A stretch of 64,000 nucleotides of DNA from Paenibacillus camerounensis (GTDB lineage Bacteria; Bacillota; Bacilli; Paenibacillales; Paenibacillaceae). The position numbers were made by a program, and so were the translations under genes. Under the pieces are notes generated by a model. It was not told the origin of the DNA. It saw only the letters and a list, made by a program, of their open reading frames with translations, and did not search any database. The number at the start of each line of letters is the position of its first letter. Within the stretch, counting starts at the first letter, position 1. The DNA is taken from assembly GCF_000723885.1 (NCBI RefSeq), contig NZ_CCDG010000012.1, positions 23,319 to 87,318 of the forward strand, written 5' to 3'. Positions 17,501 through 26,801 of the stretch are shown here, one piece after another.

Positions 17501-18736
17501 GTCCAGTCCCATTGCTGCTGTATACCCTGCTGCGTCCAGCTTGCCGGTCAGCAGCAGGGTAACCGCATCGGAAACGGCATCCCAGCTGAGCCCGTCCGGC
17601 TGTGCAGTAACATCCTCTTCTGCAATGAGGAGGTTTGTGTCAAACGGAAGGCCGGCGATTTCCGGCTGTGCCGGGTTGTACAGCTCTTCCAGCGCCGGCA
17701 GCCGGTTCGTATTCTCCAGCCATTCCAGCTGTGCCGTAGCAGAGGTTATATAGGCCAGCCAGGTCACTGCGGTTTCCGGGTTCGCCGAGCCCGCCGGAAG
17801 TGCAAAAAACCGGCTTTGCATCGCTTCATATATGGTGCCGGACTTAGCCGGCGCCTTGACCGACAGCGAAGCATTGCCGTTCTTCTGCCATTCGGACAAG
17901 GGAAGGACTGCCAGCGCCAGCTTACCGCTCTGAAGCATGTCCCATAGCTCCGTATTGAAGCGGCTGCTTAGATAAAAAGAACTGCAGGCCACCTGTATCC
18001 AGTCCAGCGCAGAGGTATAGTCCCCAGTCATGCTTAACCCCATACTTTCCAGCAGAGCAGAGAAACCGTAAGCATTGCGGCTGTCCATAGCCAGCAGGTA
18101 CTTCTCAGTGCCCGGCTCCTCCTCCTGTTCCTGCTGCCCCCGCAGCTGATTCAGCAGCCCGCTCCATTCTTCCAGACTTTCCGGCAGTTTGGCAAAGCCC
18201 AATTCAGCCAGCCTTTGCGGTGAATACACCAGTACATAAGGATCTATATCCAGCGGAATTCCCCAGTTATAACCGTTCCACTGCATTTGCGGAATCAGCA
18301 CCGTCAGCGGCACACTGCCCGGCACGCTCTGGTATACATCTACCGGCAGCAGATAACCGCGCGTTGCCAGGTCAGCAATATTCCGCCCGTCAGTCATAAT
18401 AATGTCGGGGCTCTCCATAGTCGCCAGCTCTGTTTTGAGCATAGCCGCATTTTCTTCATTGTCCACATTGGTGATAAATACCTGGATTCCGGTTGAAAGT
18501 GTAAAGTTGCTGCTGATCCGCTGCAGCGCCTTAAGCTCCACGCTGCTCATCGATACCCGGATGTTCAGGCTGGTTACATTATTTTTGTCCCCGGAATCCG
18601 GCTGCTCGGACAGCCTCTGCGGCTGTCTCGGCGGGTAGTCCCCCTCGGCGGTGTCCAGCTCCATGCTTGGCGACAAGCTTGTCAGCGCCAGCAGCAATAC
18701 CGCGAACAGCAGCCAATAGTTTTTGCGTTTAAGCAT
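17492..18736 (-). CDS. Extracellular solute-binding protein family 1 (orphan, sugar type)
   Basis: 414 residues. An N-terminal hydrophobic segment (~7-24) is followed by a family 1 substrate-binding domain with typical blocks (TGIQVFITNVDNEENAAMLKTELAT; SPDIIMTDGRNIADLATRGYLLPVD; WGIPLDIDPYVLVYSPQRLAELG). It probably binds a carbohydrate or similar ligand. The signal lacks a lipobox cysteine, which is unusual for a Gram-positive binding protein; it may be membrane-anchored or secreted. The ATG at 18736 follows GGGAGGG; an upstream extension of 68 codons reads through the promoter and is rejected. No permease or ATPase genes adjoin it. Confidence 0.82.
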   Translation of the reverse strand: MLKRKNYWLLFAVLLLALTSLSPSMELDTAEGDYPPRQPQRLSEQPDSGDKNNVTSLNIRVSMSSVELKALQRISSNFTLSTGIQVFITNVDNEENAAMLKTELATMESPDIIMTDGRNIADLATRGYLLPVDVYQSVPGSVPLTVLIPQMQWNGYNWGIPLDIDPYVLVYSPQRLAELGFAKLPESLEEWSGLLNQLRGQQEQEEEPGTEKYLLAMDSRNAYGFSALLESMGLSMTGDYTSALDWIQVACSSFYLSSRFNTELWDMLQSGKLALAVLPLSEWQKNGNASLSVKAPAKSGTIYEAMQSRFFALPAGSANPETAVTWLAYITSATAQLEWLENTNRLPALEELYNPAQPEIAGLPFDTNLLIAEEDVTAQPDGLSWDAVSDAVTLLLTGKLDAAGYTAAMGLDSE

Positions 18737-18805
18737 GTTTCTGTCCCTCCCGGCTAATCGTTCCTTCCCTATTTTACCAGATGTTGCGGTGGTTGTCTTT
18801 CGGCT

Positions 18806-18820
18806 TTGAAAACGTTCTCT
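18806..18820. promoter_or_regulatory. cre site (CcpA operator)
   Basis: TTGAAAACGTTCTCT matches every fixed position of the known consensus WTGNAANCGNWNNCW. It lies immediately downstream of the putative -10 of the binding-protein gene, so CcpA bound there would block transcription. Confidence 0.65.
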
Positions 18821-18824
18821 TTCT

Positions 18825-18830
18825 ATTATA
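18825..18830 (-). promoter_or_regulatory. Candidate -10 (TATAAT) of the binding-protein gene
   Basis: TATAAT on the minus strand ~90 bp upstream of the ATG; -35 is weak. The inferred start falls within the cre site. Confidence 0.45.
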
Positions 18831-19087
18831 TATGTGACGCGGCGGAGATCCCGTTTAAACCTGAACATCTCTTTTAGGATTGGCCGTGACTCCGGAGAAT
18901 GCTTGGACTTCCGGCCGCTGTTGTCTGCAGATTTCTTCATTTAACCGCTGTCCGCAGTGGAAATCCGCAGACAAAGGCGGACGCTTCCGCTCCTCCAGTT
19001 CCAAAATTCCCCTCCGCCACTTTTCCCTTATAGTATTTTCAAGTCCAAACCAGAACCCCGCCCCGGTGGGTGGGCGGGCAGGCAAAA

Positions 19088-19111
19088 GCCGGGAGGCAGT
19101 ATCCTCCCGGC
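19088..19111. terminator. Terminator after the PhoH-family ATPase gene
   Basis: 9-bp perfect stem GCCGGGAGG / CCTCCCGGC with a 6-nt loop; followed by TTTTG on both strands, so potentially bidirectional. Confidence 0.75.
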
Positions 19112-19152
19112 TTTTGTGTATGCAGTCACGGGCTTTGGCCCGCTGCATATAT

Positions 19153-20484
19153 TTACAGCAGATCGGCAGCCAGTTGGGCCAGGCGGGAACGCTCGCCCTT
19201 TTCAAGAGTGATATGGCCGCTGATGCCCTCCTGCTTGAACTTTTCAACAATATAGCTGAGGCCGTTGCTGGCCGCATCCAGATACGGATGGTCAATCTGC
19301 TCAGGGTCGCCCATCAGGATAACTTTACTGCCTTCACCGGCACGGGAGACGATGGTCTTTACCTCATGGCGGGAGAGATTCTGCGCCTCATCGATAATGA
19401 TGAACTGCGACGGGATGGAACGCCCGCGGATATAGGTGAGCGCCTCAACCTGGATACTGCCCAGGCCCATCAGGATTTTATCAATATCCCCGGCTTTTTT
19501 AGTATCGAACAGGAATTCAAGGTTATCATAAATCGGCTGCATCCATGGCCGGAGCTTCTCATCCTTCTCACCTGGCAGATAACCGATATCCTTCCCCATC
19601 GGAACTACGGGACGGGCGATCAGCAGCTTTTTGTAGCGGTGCTCATCTTCTACCTTAAACAGTCCGGCCGCCAGGGCCAGCAGCGTCTTGCCTGTACCCG
19701 CCTTGCCGGTAATAGTAACGAGCGGGATGTCCTCATTCAAGAGCAGTTCAAGCGCCATCCGCTGCTGGGCATTACGGGCGCTGATGCCCCACACTGCGTC
19801 GTTGCCGAGATAGAGCGGCTCAAGCCTTGAAGCATCTCCGTTTACTTTTAACAATGCCGACTTGCCGCTGCCGATCTCATCCTTCAGAATTACAAATTCA
19901 TGAGGATACAGCTTAAACGATAAGTTCAGCTGCTTCACGGACAGGGAGCGGTTGCTGTAATATTCATCAATCAGTGAAGGATGAACCAGCAGGGACTGAT
20001 AGCCTGAATAGAGTTCATTCAGATCACCCGTGCGGTCGGACAGATAGTCCTCCGGCGTTATTCCAAGCACATCCGCTTTAATACGGACGAGCACATCTTT
20101 ACTGACGAGTACCACAGGACGCGGTTCAGCTTTTTCATTCTCCTCCAGGAGATAATTAAGCGCCACAGCCAATATCCGGTTATCATTCGAGACTTCCCCG
20201 AACATTTCCTGTACCTTTACGAAGCTGCGGTGGTTCAGTTCCACCTTCAGCGTGCCTCCATGCTCAAGCACTACACCACTGTGTAAGTGGCCCAGCTCAC
20301 GGAGTCCGTCTAACAAGCGTGACACGGTGCGGGCGTTGCGGCCGATTTCATCGGCGTTGCGCTTCTTGGAGTCGATTTCTTCCAGAACTACTGCCGGAAT
20401 GACTACTTCATTCTCCTTAAACGCAAAAATCGAATTGGGGTCGTGCAAAAGCACGTTAGTGTCCAGTACAAATATCTTTTTCAT
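19153..20484 (-). CDS. PIN-PhoH family ATPase/ribonuclease (YlaK-like)
   Basis: 443 residues. An N-terminal PIN nuclease domain (KIFVLDTNVLLHDP, with conserved acidic residues, ~1-150) is joined to a PhoH-type P-loop ATPase (Walker A GKAGTGKT, ~residue 256; Walker B IIIDEAQN). This is the PhoH2-type fusion, proposed to act as an RNA helicase-nuclease. The ATG at 20484 follows GGAGGGG. It is divergent from the ylaJ-like gene, as in the yla region of B. subtilis. A second PhoH without PIN domain is encoded at 53725-54696. Confidence 0.9.
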   Translation of the reverse strand: MKKIFVLDTNVLLHDPNSIFAFKENEVVIPAVVLEEIDSKKRNADEIGRNARTVSRLLDGLRELGHLHSGVVLEHGGTLKVELNHRSFVKVQEMFGEVSNDNRILAVALNYLLEENEKAEPRPVVLVSKDVLVRIKADVLGITPEDYLSDRTGDLNELYSGYQSLLVHPSLIDEYYSNRSLSVKQLNLSFKLYPHEFVILKDEIGSGKSALLKVNGDASRLEPLYLGNDAVWGISARNAQQRMALELLLNEDIPLVTITGKAGTGKTLLALAAGLFKVEDEHRYKKLLIARPVVPMGKDIGYLPGEKDEKLRPWMQPIYDNLEFLFDTKKAGDIDKILMGLGSIQVEALTYIRGRSIPSQFIIIDEAQNLSRHEVKTIVSRAGEGSKVILMGDPEQIDHPYLDAASNGLSYIVEKFKQEGISGHITLEKGERSRLAQLAADLL

Positions 20485-20588
20485 GATATCCCCTCCACAG
20501 CGCCTGGTTTGATTGATCATACATAACTCTTTTCAGCAAGGGCAACATAAGGTAAAGTACTGATTTTGGACTGAAAGGAGTATTTCAT

Positions 20589-21155
20589 ATGAGAAAATCA
20601 ATGTGTCTGTTGCTGGTACTGCTGCTGCTGACAAGCTGCGGTATCGCTAATAAAGAGTCATCACCCTCTCCTCAGAGTAAACAATCGCCTGAAGCGTTAA
20701 GCAGCCAGGGGAAGCATGAGGTGCAGAAGCTGTCAAATGACAACGGCGCAAGCCTCAATAACAGCGGACAACCTTCTGACGTACAGGACAGCGGTGATGT
20801 TGCACTGAAGGATCACTTCGAGCAGCTGGCCCAAAGAGTTCCAGGTGTAAACGGAGCCCACTGTGTCGTAATGAACAAACTTGCCGTAGTCGGGATTGAT
20901 GTTGACGGGGCACTTACGCGCTCCCGGGTAGGAAGCATTAAATATTCAGTAGCCGAGGCAATCCGCAAGGACCCCCGCGGCGTCAAGGCACTGGTCACAG
21001 CCGATATGGATCTGTCGGGCCGGCTGAAGGATATGAGCCGGCATATCTCGCAGGGTAACCCTATTTCCGGCTTTGCCTCAGAAATGGCGGACATCATCGG
21101 CCGGATTATCCCGCAGCTTCCCGAGGATACTAAACCCCAGAACAACAATCAGTAG
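20589..21155 (+). CDS. ylaJ: YhcN/YlaJ family sporulation lipoprotein
   Basis: 188-residue lipoprotein with lipobox LTSC (Cys17), a Ser/Gln/Asn-rich linker (~20-75), and a C-terminal YhcN/YlaJ domain (HFEQLAQRVPGVNGAHCVVMNKLAVVGIDVDG...). Members are found in the spore envelope and affect germination or outgrowth. It has AAAGGAG ahead of the ATG and a bidirectional terminator after the stop. Its neighbours (phoH-type gene and YlaL-like gene) match the yla cluster, supporting the assignment. Confidence 0.85.
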   Translation: MRKSMCLLLVLLLLTSCGIANKESSPSPQSKQSPEALSSQGKHEVQKLSNDNGASLNNSGQPSDVQDSGDVALKDHFEQLAQRVPGVNGAHCVVMNKLAVVGIDVDGALTRSRVGSIKYSVAEAIRKDPRGVKALVTADMDLSGRLKDMSRHISQGNPISGFASEMADIIGRIIPQLPEDTKPQNNNQ

Positions 21156-21206
21156 AAGCTTCGCCGCTGAATCACTCCCTTATATTGGTATAAAGAGTGG
21201 ACAAAA

Positions 21207-21235
21207 AAAGCCTAGTGAGGTTATCACTGGGCTTT
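21207..21235. terminator. Bidirectional terminator
   Basis: AAAGCCTAGTGA / TCACTGGGCTTT stem with T-runs on both sides (CTTTTT on plus, CTTTTTTT on minus). It overlaps the stop codon of the minus-strand YlaL-like gene and serves the ylaJ-like gene on the plus strand. Confidence 0.8.
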
Positions 21236-21679
21236 TTGCATGGCGGCAAACACTTGTCCGTCCAGCTTCTCAGCCGCACGCGCGTCGTATACCTTCGCAT
21301 ATCTCGGGGCGGACTCAAGCATTGCGCCGTAGAACAGCGCATTACGGACCGCTTCAATTTCAATGTCAAAGCAGCACATCTTAAAAGGCACATCCTGCAG
21401 CGGATCCTGTCTCACAGCAGCACGCCCGTTAATAGCATGAACAGTACCCTCGCCAAAAACGGTGATCGTCACAAGCGGATTGACCTTCATATTATTTACC
21501 AGTCTGGAGCGGTGATCGACCGCCAGGCGCACGACAGAAGGGCTCACGGCATAAATCCAGGATATGGCCGTGGACGTAGGTCCTCCGGATTCCGCATCTA
21601 CTGTGTTAAGAAGAACAAACGTTTCTGATTGCAGCATGGATAGCAGGGTTTCATTGAGCTGAGCAACGGCTTCGGACAT
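21224..21679 (-). CDS. Pyridoxamine 5'-phosphate oxidase-fold protein (YlaL-like)
   Basis: 151-residue protein with the split-barrel flavin-binding fold: ETFVLLNTVDAESGGPTSTAISWIYAVSPSVVRLAVDHRSRLVNNMKVNPLVTITVFGEG. Position between the ylaJ-like gene and the LCP gene supports a YlaL-type annotation. Members may bind FMN, F420 or heme; the substrate cannot be told from sequence. The ATG at 21679 is preceded by AGGGGG 9 nt upstream, in place of a longer open frame to 21715. Its stop codon sits inside the terminator stem. Confidence 0.75.
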   Translation of the reverse strand: MSEAVAQLNETLLSMLQSETFVLLNTVDAESGGPTSTAISWIYAVSPSVVRLAVDHRSRLVNNMKVNPLVTITVFGEGTVHAINGRAAVRQDPLQDVPFKMCCFDIEIEAVRNALFYGAMLESAPRYAKVYDARAAEKLDGQVFAAMQKAQ

Positions 21680-21777
21680 AAGTACAGGCCCCCTATGCGG
21701 CAAATGTGCATTCAATTTATTATATTATAGCACACGCGCAAACTTGCATTCAATTTCGAGATGTTACCATAACGTGC

Positions 21778-22857
21778 TCAGGGTGTCCCGGATGTATCTG
21801 CAACTCCGGCCAGCGTACTCTGCAGGCTCTTCTTCGCATTCTCCAGCTCTGTATCGTTAATATATACATACGGGCTGCGCCAGGTTCCTGTCACCGGCAC
21901 GAAAGCGATATTCTCTTTGGAAATCTTCCAGTACGTAGCAATCATGCTCTTGATCTGCTCATTCTCAATGTCGGTTGTCAGATTGCTGCCGACGGCATCC
22001 ATTACATTGCCGATTTTGAGCACACCGCCCAGCGACTGCATCTGTCCGACCAGACCGTTCAGCACCTCATTCTGGCGCTTGTTCCGGTCAAAGTCATCTG
22101 AAGCCGCCGTCTTAGGGCTGCAGTTGGATTTGCGGTAGCGTACATAATCGAGCGCATCATCACCGTTCAGCTGGGCCGGACCTTTTGTAAGATTGATATC
22201 CGTGCCGTCTACACTGTCGGTATAGCACATATCCGCACTGATATTCACATCTACCCCGCCAAGCTCATCAACAATATCGCGGAAGCCCTGAAAATCAAGC
22301 ACAGTGACATAGTCGATATCAACATCCAGATATTTGCCCATCATCGTCTTCATCTCATCCTTGGCAGAGATACCTGAGCTGTCCTCTCTGCCCTTAAAGC
22401 GGGCGTAATACGCATTGATTTTATTCTTCTTGTAGCCGCTAAGCTCTACATAGGTATCCCGGGGCAGCGAAACAACGGTTGCCGATTCTGTCTTCGGATT
22501 GAGTGCAACCACCATAATGACATCCGTCAGATTGGAGGGATGCTGCGGACGGTTGTCAGTGCCAAGCAGCAGCATGGTCAGCGGCTTCGCCGAGGCAAGC
22601 TGCCCGCTGTCGACGGCCTGGTCCGTCCCGAAGCCGCCCTTCTCAAACTTATAGTACAGATATCCGGCGTACCCGAGTCCGCCAACCACTGCAACCAGCA
22701 GCAGCATCAGCAGCATTCTGGTTAATCTTGCAAAAAAGCCGCGTTTTTTAGTTTTTTTCTTATTTGTTTTGGTTTGCGGGGCAGTCCGGTTCTGTTGTCC
22801 TCTGTTCCCCTGTGGTCCGTTTGATCTTGGAGGCAGGCTTCCCTTGCTGTTATTCAT
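21778..22857 (-). CDS. LytR-CpsA-Psr family wall-polymer ligase
   Basis: 359 residues. A basic cytoplasmic tail (rich in N, K, R), one membrane helix (~45-68) and an extracellular LCP domain: MLLLGTDNRP, SLPRDTYVELSGYKKNKINAYY, DGDDALDYVRYRK-type motif (LNGDDALDYVRYRKSN), and RNKRQNEVL. LCP enzymes move undecaprenyl-linked anionic polymers (teichoic acid, capsule) onto peptidoglycan. The conserved Arg and Asp residues of the pyrophosphate site are present. Spacing to ylaH is ~80 bp. Which polymer it attaches is unknown. Confidence 0.92.
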   Translation of the reverse strand: MNNSKGSLPPRSNGPQGNRGQQNRTAPQTKTNKKKTKKRGFFARLTRMLLMLLLVAVVGGLGYAGYLYYKFEKGGFGTDQAVDSGQLASAKPLTMLLLGTDNRPQHPSNLTDVIMVVALNPKTESATVVSLPRDTYVELSGYKKNKINAYYARFKGREDSSGISAKDEMKTMMGKYLDVDIDYVTVLDFQGFRDIVDELGGVDVNISADMCYTDSVDGTDINLTKGPAQLNGDDALDYVRYRKSNCSPKTAASDDFDRNKRQNEVLNGLVGQMQSLGGVLKIGNVMDAVGSNLTTDIENEQIKSMIATYWKISKENIAFVPVTGTWRSPYVYINDTELENAKKSLQSTLAGVADTSGTP

Positions 22858-22938
22858 AATGGAATAAAGTCCTTTTCAGTTCACATGGATTTTGGTTCAA
22901 GCTACTAAATAGACGAGATACGCATGCAAAAGTTGCGC

Positions 22939-23235
22939 TTACCGGAGTTTGTCTTCCGCTGCAGCCTTCCGTTTCTGCCGGGCTTCCACCAGATAGCGGA
23001 CCCGTACCAGCAGCATAAGCCCCACTGCGACCAGCAGGCACTGAATGATCGGCAGCTTGTCGTGCTGAAAGATCAGCAGCATGCCGGAGCCGAGGGCCAT
23101 CATCAGATAGAGCACAACTTCCTTGCCGACCGGCAGCTTCTGATTAACACGGAAGACACGGTTATACACATAAGTCAGCAAAACAAAAATGACGATATAA
23201 GCGACTATCGGATGATCAGCGAACCAGCTCTGCAT
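22939..23235 (-). CDS. ylaH: YlaH-like membrane protein
   Basis: 98-residue protein with three hydrophobic segments (~8-25, 38-57, 62-80) and a charged C-terminal tail. It matches the YlaH-like family and sits directly downstream of typA (ylaG) as in B. subtilis. Function is unknown. The usual ylaI zinc-ribbon gene is not found next to it. Confidence 0.8.
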   Translation of the reverse strand: MQSWFADHPIVAYIVIFVLLTYVYNRVFRVNQKLPVGKEVVLYLMMALGSGMLLIFQHDKLPIIQCLLVAVGLMLLVRVRYLVEARQKRKAAAEDKLR

Positions 23236-23334
23236 AGCCCGTCACTCCTCTTCGGATCTAAAGATCGCTTACATTATATCATCCCTGCCCATATTAATCC
23301 TCAAATTTAAGCAATTGCCAAAGGACATAACAAA

Positions 23335-23359
23335 GCCGCCGGAATAATCATCCGGCGGC
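23335..23359 (-). terminator. Terminator hairpin after typA
   Basis: GCCGCCGGA / TCCGGCGGC 9-bp perfect stem, 7-nt loop; tail TTTGTTATG is only moderately T-rich. Confidence 0.65.
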
Positions 23360-23372
23360 ATGAATGGTCAGC

Positions 23373-25217
23373 TTAAGCCTGGCTTGCTTGAGCCTGCTTA
23401 CGCTGTTTTTCTACACGCTCGCGCTCACCCTTGTTCAGGATCTTTTTACGGAGGCGAACAGATTTAGGAGTGATTTCACAATATTCATCGTCGTTCAGGT
23501 ACTCAAGCGCACCTTCCAGCGAGAACATACGTGGAGTTTTCATTTTTACCGTTTCATCCTTTGTAGCGGAACGCACGTTAGTCAGTGCTTTTTCCTTACA
23601 AATATTAACGATAATATCATTATCGCGGGTATGCTCGCCAACGATCATACCTTCATAAATGTCAGTACCCGGCTCCAGGAACAGGATACCGCGGTCTTCA
23701 ACACCCATCATGCCGTAGAATGTCGTTGTTCCGGTTTCGCTGGATACCAGCACACCCTGGTGACGTCCGCCAACCTGGCCGCCGATCAGCGGAGCATAGC
23801 TGTCGAACGCGTGGTTCATTACGCCGTATCCGCGGGTCAGTGTCAGGAAGTGTGTATTGTAGCCGATCAGGCCACGTGCAGGAATCAGGAATTCCAGACG
23901 TACCTGGCCAGTACCGTTGTTGATCATGTTGACCATTTCGGCTTTGCGTGTTCCAAGGCTCTCCATAACGGAACCCATGCTTTCTTCCGGAATATCAATC
24001 AGCAGGCGCTCAAGCGGCTCCATTTTGGCTCCGTCGATTTCCTTCACAATTACTTCAGGCTTGGAGACCTGCATTTCATAGCCTTCACGGCGCATATTCT
24101 CAATCAGAATCCCGAGGTGAAGCTCACCGCGTCCGGATACGATAAAGGCATCCGGGCTGTCTGTTTCATCTACACGAAGGCTGACATCTGTTTCTAGCTC
24201 TTTGAACAGACGCTCACGCAGTTTACGGGAAGTTACCCATTTACCTTCTTTACCTGCGAACGGGCTGTTGTTCACGAGGAAAGTCATTTGCATAGTAGGT
24301 TCATCGATTTTCAGAACCGGCAATGCTTCCGGGTTAGCCGGATCGGCAATCGTCTCACCGATGTTGATGTCCTTGATACCGGCAATCGCAACGATATCGC
24401 CTGCACCGGCTTCTTCGGTTTCAACACGCTTCAGGCCCTGGAAGCCAAACAGCTTCTCAATACGGGCAGTCTTACTCTTGCCGTCACGCATAATTACCGT
24501 TACGGACTGTCCTTGCTTAATCACGCCGCGGTTGACACGTCCAACAGCAATACGTCCCAGATATTCGTTGTAATCCATCAGGGTTACGAGGAACTGCAGC
24601 GGCTCGTCAACTTTTTCGGTTGGTGACGGGATGTACTTAGTGATGGTGTCGTACAGTGCCTGCATGTTATCGTCCTGCTTCTCAGGATCAAGGCTTGATG
24701 TACCGTTAAGTGCGGATGCATACACAACCGGGAATTCCAGCTGTTCATCGTTCGCTTCAAGCTCAATAAACAGATCCAGAACTTCGTCGATAACTTCCTT
24801 CGGACGGGCAGCCGGACGGTCAATTTTGTTCACAACAACAATTGGAGTCAGATTCTGCTCCAGCGCTTTGCGCAGAACGAACTTCGTCTGCGGCATGCAG
24901 CCTTCATAAGCATCAACAACGAGCAGTACGCCGTCAACCATCTTCATAATCCGTTCCACTTCGCCGCCGAAGTCAGCATGTCCCGGGGTATCTACGATGT
25001 TGATCAGGAATTCTTTATAGGTAATGGCAGTATTTTTGGCAAGGATAGTGATTCCGCGTTCCCGCTCCAGATCGTTGGAGTCCATTGCACGTTCCTGCAG
25101 GGTTTCGTGGGCGCTGAAAATACCGGATTGCTGCAGCAGCTGATCGACAAGTGTGGTTTTACCATGGTCAACGTGGGCAATAATCGCGATATTGCGGATT
25201 TCTGTTCTTGAATGCAT
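23373..25217 (-). CDS. typA: Ribosome-associated GTPase TypA/BipA
   Basis: 614-residue translational GTPase with G1 AHVDHGKT, G2 region ERERGITI, G3 [15 protein letters not shown], and G4 NKIDRP, followed by EF-G-like domains III and V and the BipA-specific C-terminal domain. It is involved in ribosome assembly and stress adaptation. The ATG at 25217 ([17 protein letters not shown]) fits the family N-terminus; no strong ribosome-binding site precedes it. Promoter TTGCTT-18-TAGAAT is found ~115 bp upstream. Confidence 0.95.
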   Translation of the reverse strand: MHSRTEIRNIAIIAHVDHGKTTLVDQLLQQSGIFSAHETLQERAMDSNDLERERGITILAKNTAITYKEFLINIVDTPGHADFGGEVERIMKMVDGVLLVVDAYEGCMPQTKFVLRKALEQNLTPIVVVNKIDRPAARPKEVIDEVLDLFIELEANDEQLEFPVVYASALNGTSSLDPEKQDDNMQALYDTITKYIPSPTEKVDEPLQFLVTLMDYNEYLGRIAVGRVNRGVIKQGQSVTVIMRDGKSKTARIEKLFGFQGLKRVETEEAGAGDIVAIAGIKDINIGETIADPANPEALPVLKIDEPTMQMTFLVNNSPFAGKEGKWVTSRKLRERLFKELETDVSLRVDETDSPDAFIVSGRGELHLGILIENMRREGYEMQVSKPEVIVKEIDGAKMEPLERLLIDIPEESMGSVMESLGTRKAEMVNMINNGTGQVRLEFLIPARGLIGYNTHFLTLTRGYGVMNHAFDSYAPLIGGQVGGRHQGVLVSSETGTTTFYGMMGVEDRGILFLEPGTDIYEGMIVGEHTRDNDIIVNICKEKALTNVRSATKDETVKMKTPRMFSLEGALEYLNDDEYCEITPKSVRLRKKILNKGERERVEKQRKQAQASQA

Positions 25218-25332
25218 GATTTGTATCCAAATCCTCTCATTTATCAAATTAAAAATGTTTAAATTCATGACTTCTCACGGCAGTCTCACAAAAGAAGCGC
25301 CTGGCAGAAAGCCGACGCTCCAACATTTCTTA

Positions 25333-25362
25333 ATTCTATAGTGAAAGTACCATGAAAAGCAA
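25333..25362 (-). promoter_or_regulatory. Candidate typA promoter
   Basis: On the minus strand TTGCTT (25357-25362), 18-bp spacer, TAGAAT (25333-25338). Confidence 0.6.
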
Positions 25363-25422
25363 GTCTTTTTATGAAAAAACGATTTCCAACTCCGTGTAAA
25401 TTTTCTAATTCGATTTGCTTGA

Positions 25423-25935
25423 TTACCAGCCGCCATTCCATTTTTTAGGGCTTCCCTGCTTCCTGCGGCCCAGCATCAGCCAGATTCCGGCAGCAACCAG
25501 TATAATGCCGAGCAAATAGAAGACTCCTGTACCAATCATACTAAACACCAGGAGCACCAGGCTCAGCACACCGAGAATGACTGCAACTGCTGTAATGCCG
25601 CCGCTACGGGCGTGAGAATAAAAAGCATATTCATAGAGACCGACAGCTACGCCAAGCAGAAGGACCGGCCACAGATGGCGCATGTATCCCCAGCCCCAAG
25701 TATTGCAGAAGCCCAGCAGAAGCCCGTACACCGTCAGGATACCGGCGGGGATCAGCACAGCAGCTGAAGCGCGGCGGCTGAAGAATAGCACATGCAGGAA
25801 CAGGCCTGGAATCAGAATTACGAGCGGCCACAGGGCCCGTCCGAGAAATCCGAATACCCCCAGCTTTCCAAACAAGATGATTAGGCCGGCGGCGGCAATG
25901 AATATCCCCAGTTTCATGTCTTTATTTGATGACAA
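25423..25935 (-). CDS. LiaF-like/DUF5668 membrane protein
   Basis: 170 residues with about six hydrophobic segments arranged as short pairs (MKLGIFIAAAGLIILFGKLG; ALWPLVILIPGLFLHV; and so on), a pattern seen in the LiaF N-terminal transmembrane domain and DUF5668. The C-terminus is a short basic tail ending WNGGW. No LiaF C-terminal domain follows. No partner genes for an envelope-stress system are nearby. Function unknown. Confidence 0.65.
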   Translation of the reverse strand: MSSNKDMKLGIFIAAAGLIILFGKLGVFGFLGRALWPLVILIPGLFLHVLFFSRRASAAVLIPAGILTVYGLLLGFCNTWGWGYMRHLWPVLLLGVAVGLYEYAFYSHARSGGITAVAVILGVLSLVLLVFSMIGTGVFYLLGIILVAAGIWLMLGRRKQGSPKKWNGGW

Positions 25936-26063
25936 TGTTCACCCATCCCTTCAAAGTTCACTTCTTTACGCTGGATTCCATTTATATTTTAGCTGAAACA
26001 GCCATAAAACGCCATCATTCCGCAGCTTTTTCCCGGCGGAAACCGCGTTTACCCGAGAAAAGC

Positions 26064-26105
26064 AAAAAGGCTGCACCCAAGCTTATCCAGCTTCAGGCAC
26101 AGCCT
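26064..26105 (-). terminator. Terminator after the TerC-family gene
   Basis: Stem AGGCTGTGCC / GGGTGCAGCCT with inner AAGCT-GGATA-AGCTT, followed on the minus strand by TTTTTGC. It begins ~20 nt past the stop codon. Confidence 0.7.
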
Positions 26106-26124
26106 CCATTATTCCCGCTTCAGT

Positions 26125-26784
26125 TCAGGCCGATACCAGCCTTTTCCTGAATACGCCTGTCAAAACAACAATGATGCCCAGCGCAACCGGCAGAAGCGTA
26201 TGATAGGACGGCAGGAAGAATGAGACCACCAGCCCAAACTTGGCATCCTGCAGCAGCATGTCCCCCGCCGTATGGGCGAGAATAAATGCACCGATGTAGA
26301 CCAGAACCGGAAAACGGTGCAGCCAATTGACGATAATTCCGCTTCCCCAGACGACAATCGGAATACTAAGCATGATTCCGATGACAATCAGGGAGAGATC
26401 CCCTTTAGCAACTCCGGCAATGGCCAATACATTATCGAGGCTCATGATGAAGTCTGCGAGCAGAATTGTACGGATCGATTTCCATACACTCGAGCCCTCA
26501 TCGCGTACAGTGACCTCGTCCTCCTCATCCAGCAGCAGCTTGAAGGCAATCCACAGCAGCAGAATCCCCCCGCCCGCCTGAATAAAGGGGATTTTGAGCA
26601 GCAGTACAGCCGCGAACGTCAGCACGCATCGCAGAGCCACTGCTCCTGCCGCCCCCCACCAGACCGCCATTTTCCGGTGCTTCTCCGGCAGATTTTTGCT
26701 GGCCATTGCGATCACCATCGCATTGTCTCCGCTCAGCACAAGATTGATCATCAGAATTTCCCCAAGTAAAACTATTGAATCCAT
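26125..26784 (-). CDS. TerC family integral membrane protein (YjbE-like)
   Basis: 219-residue protein with seven predicted membrane helices and the TerC hallmark acidic motifs LVLSGDNAMVIA (early) and FIMSLDNVLAIAG (middle). Relatives (YjbE, YkoY, Alx) export or protect exoenzymes with manganese. The ATG at 26784 is preceded by GGGGAGG. No yybP-ykoY manganese riboswitch is visible in the ~100 bp upstream, but a striking inverted repeat is there (26802-26827). It follows thiI by about 100 bp. Confidence 0.85.
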   Translation of the reverse strand: MDSIVLLGEILMINLVLSGDNAMVIAMASKNLPEKHRKMAVWWGAAGAVALRCVLTFAAVLLLKIPFIQAGGGILLLWIAFKLLLDEEDEVTVRDEGSSVWKSIRTILLADFIMSLDNVLAIAGVAKGDLSLIVIGIMLSIPIVVWGSGIIVNWLHRFPVLVYIGAFILAHTAGDMLLQDAKFGLVVSFFLPSYHTLLPVALGIIVVLTGVFRKRLVSA

Positions 26785-26801
26785 AAGCTTCTTACCTCCC
26801 C

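Larger units (their letters stand above)
18737..19152. other. Intergenic region upstream of the binding-protein gene
   Basis: 416 bp holding the promoter and cre site of the binding-protein gene near 18806-18830 and the phoH terminator at 19088-19111. No gene is supported in the remaining ~250 bp. Confidence 0.6.

Noticed and set aside
18880..19830. 316-codon plus-strand frame over the PhoH-type gene and spacer
   Set aside because: Antisense of an intact ATPase gene, no domain, and the translation is Cys/Gln-rich without similarity to any family.
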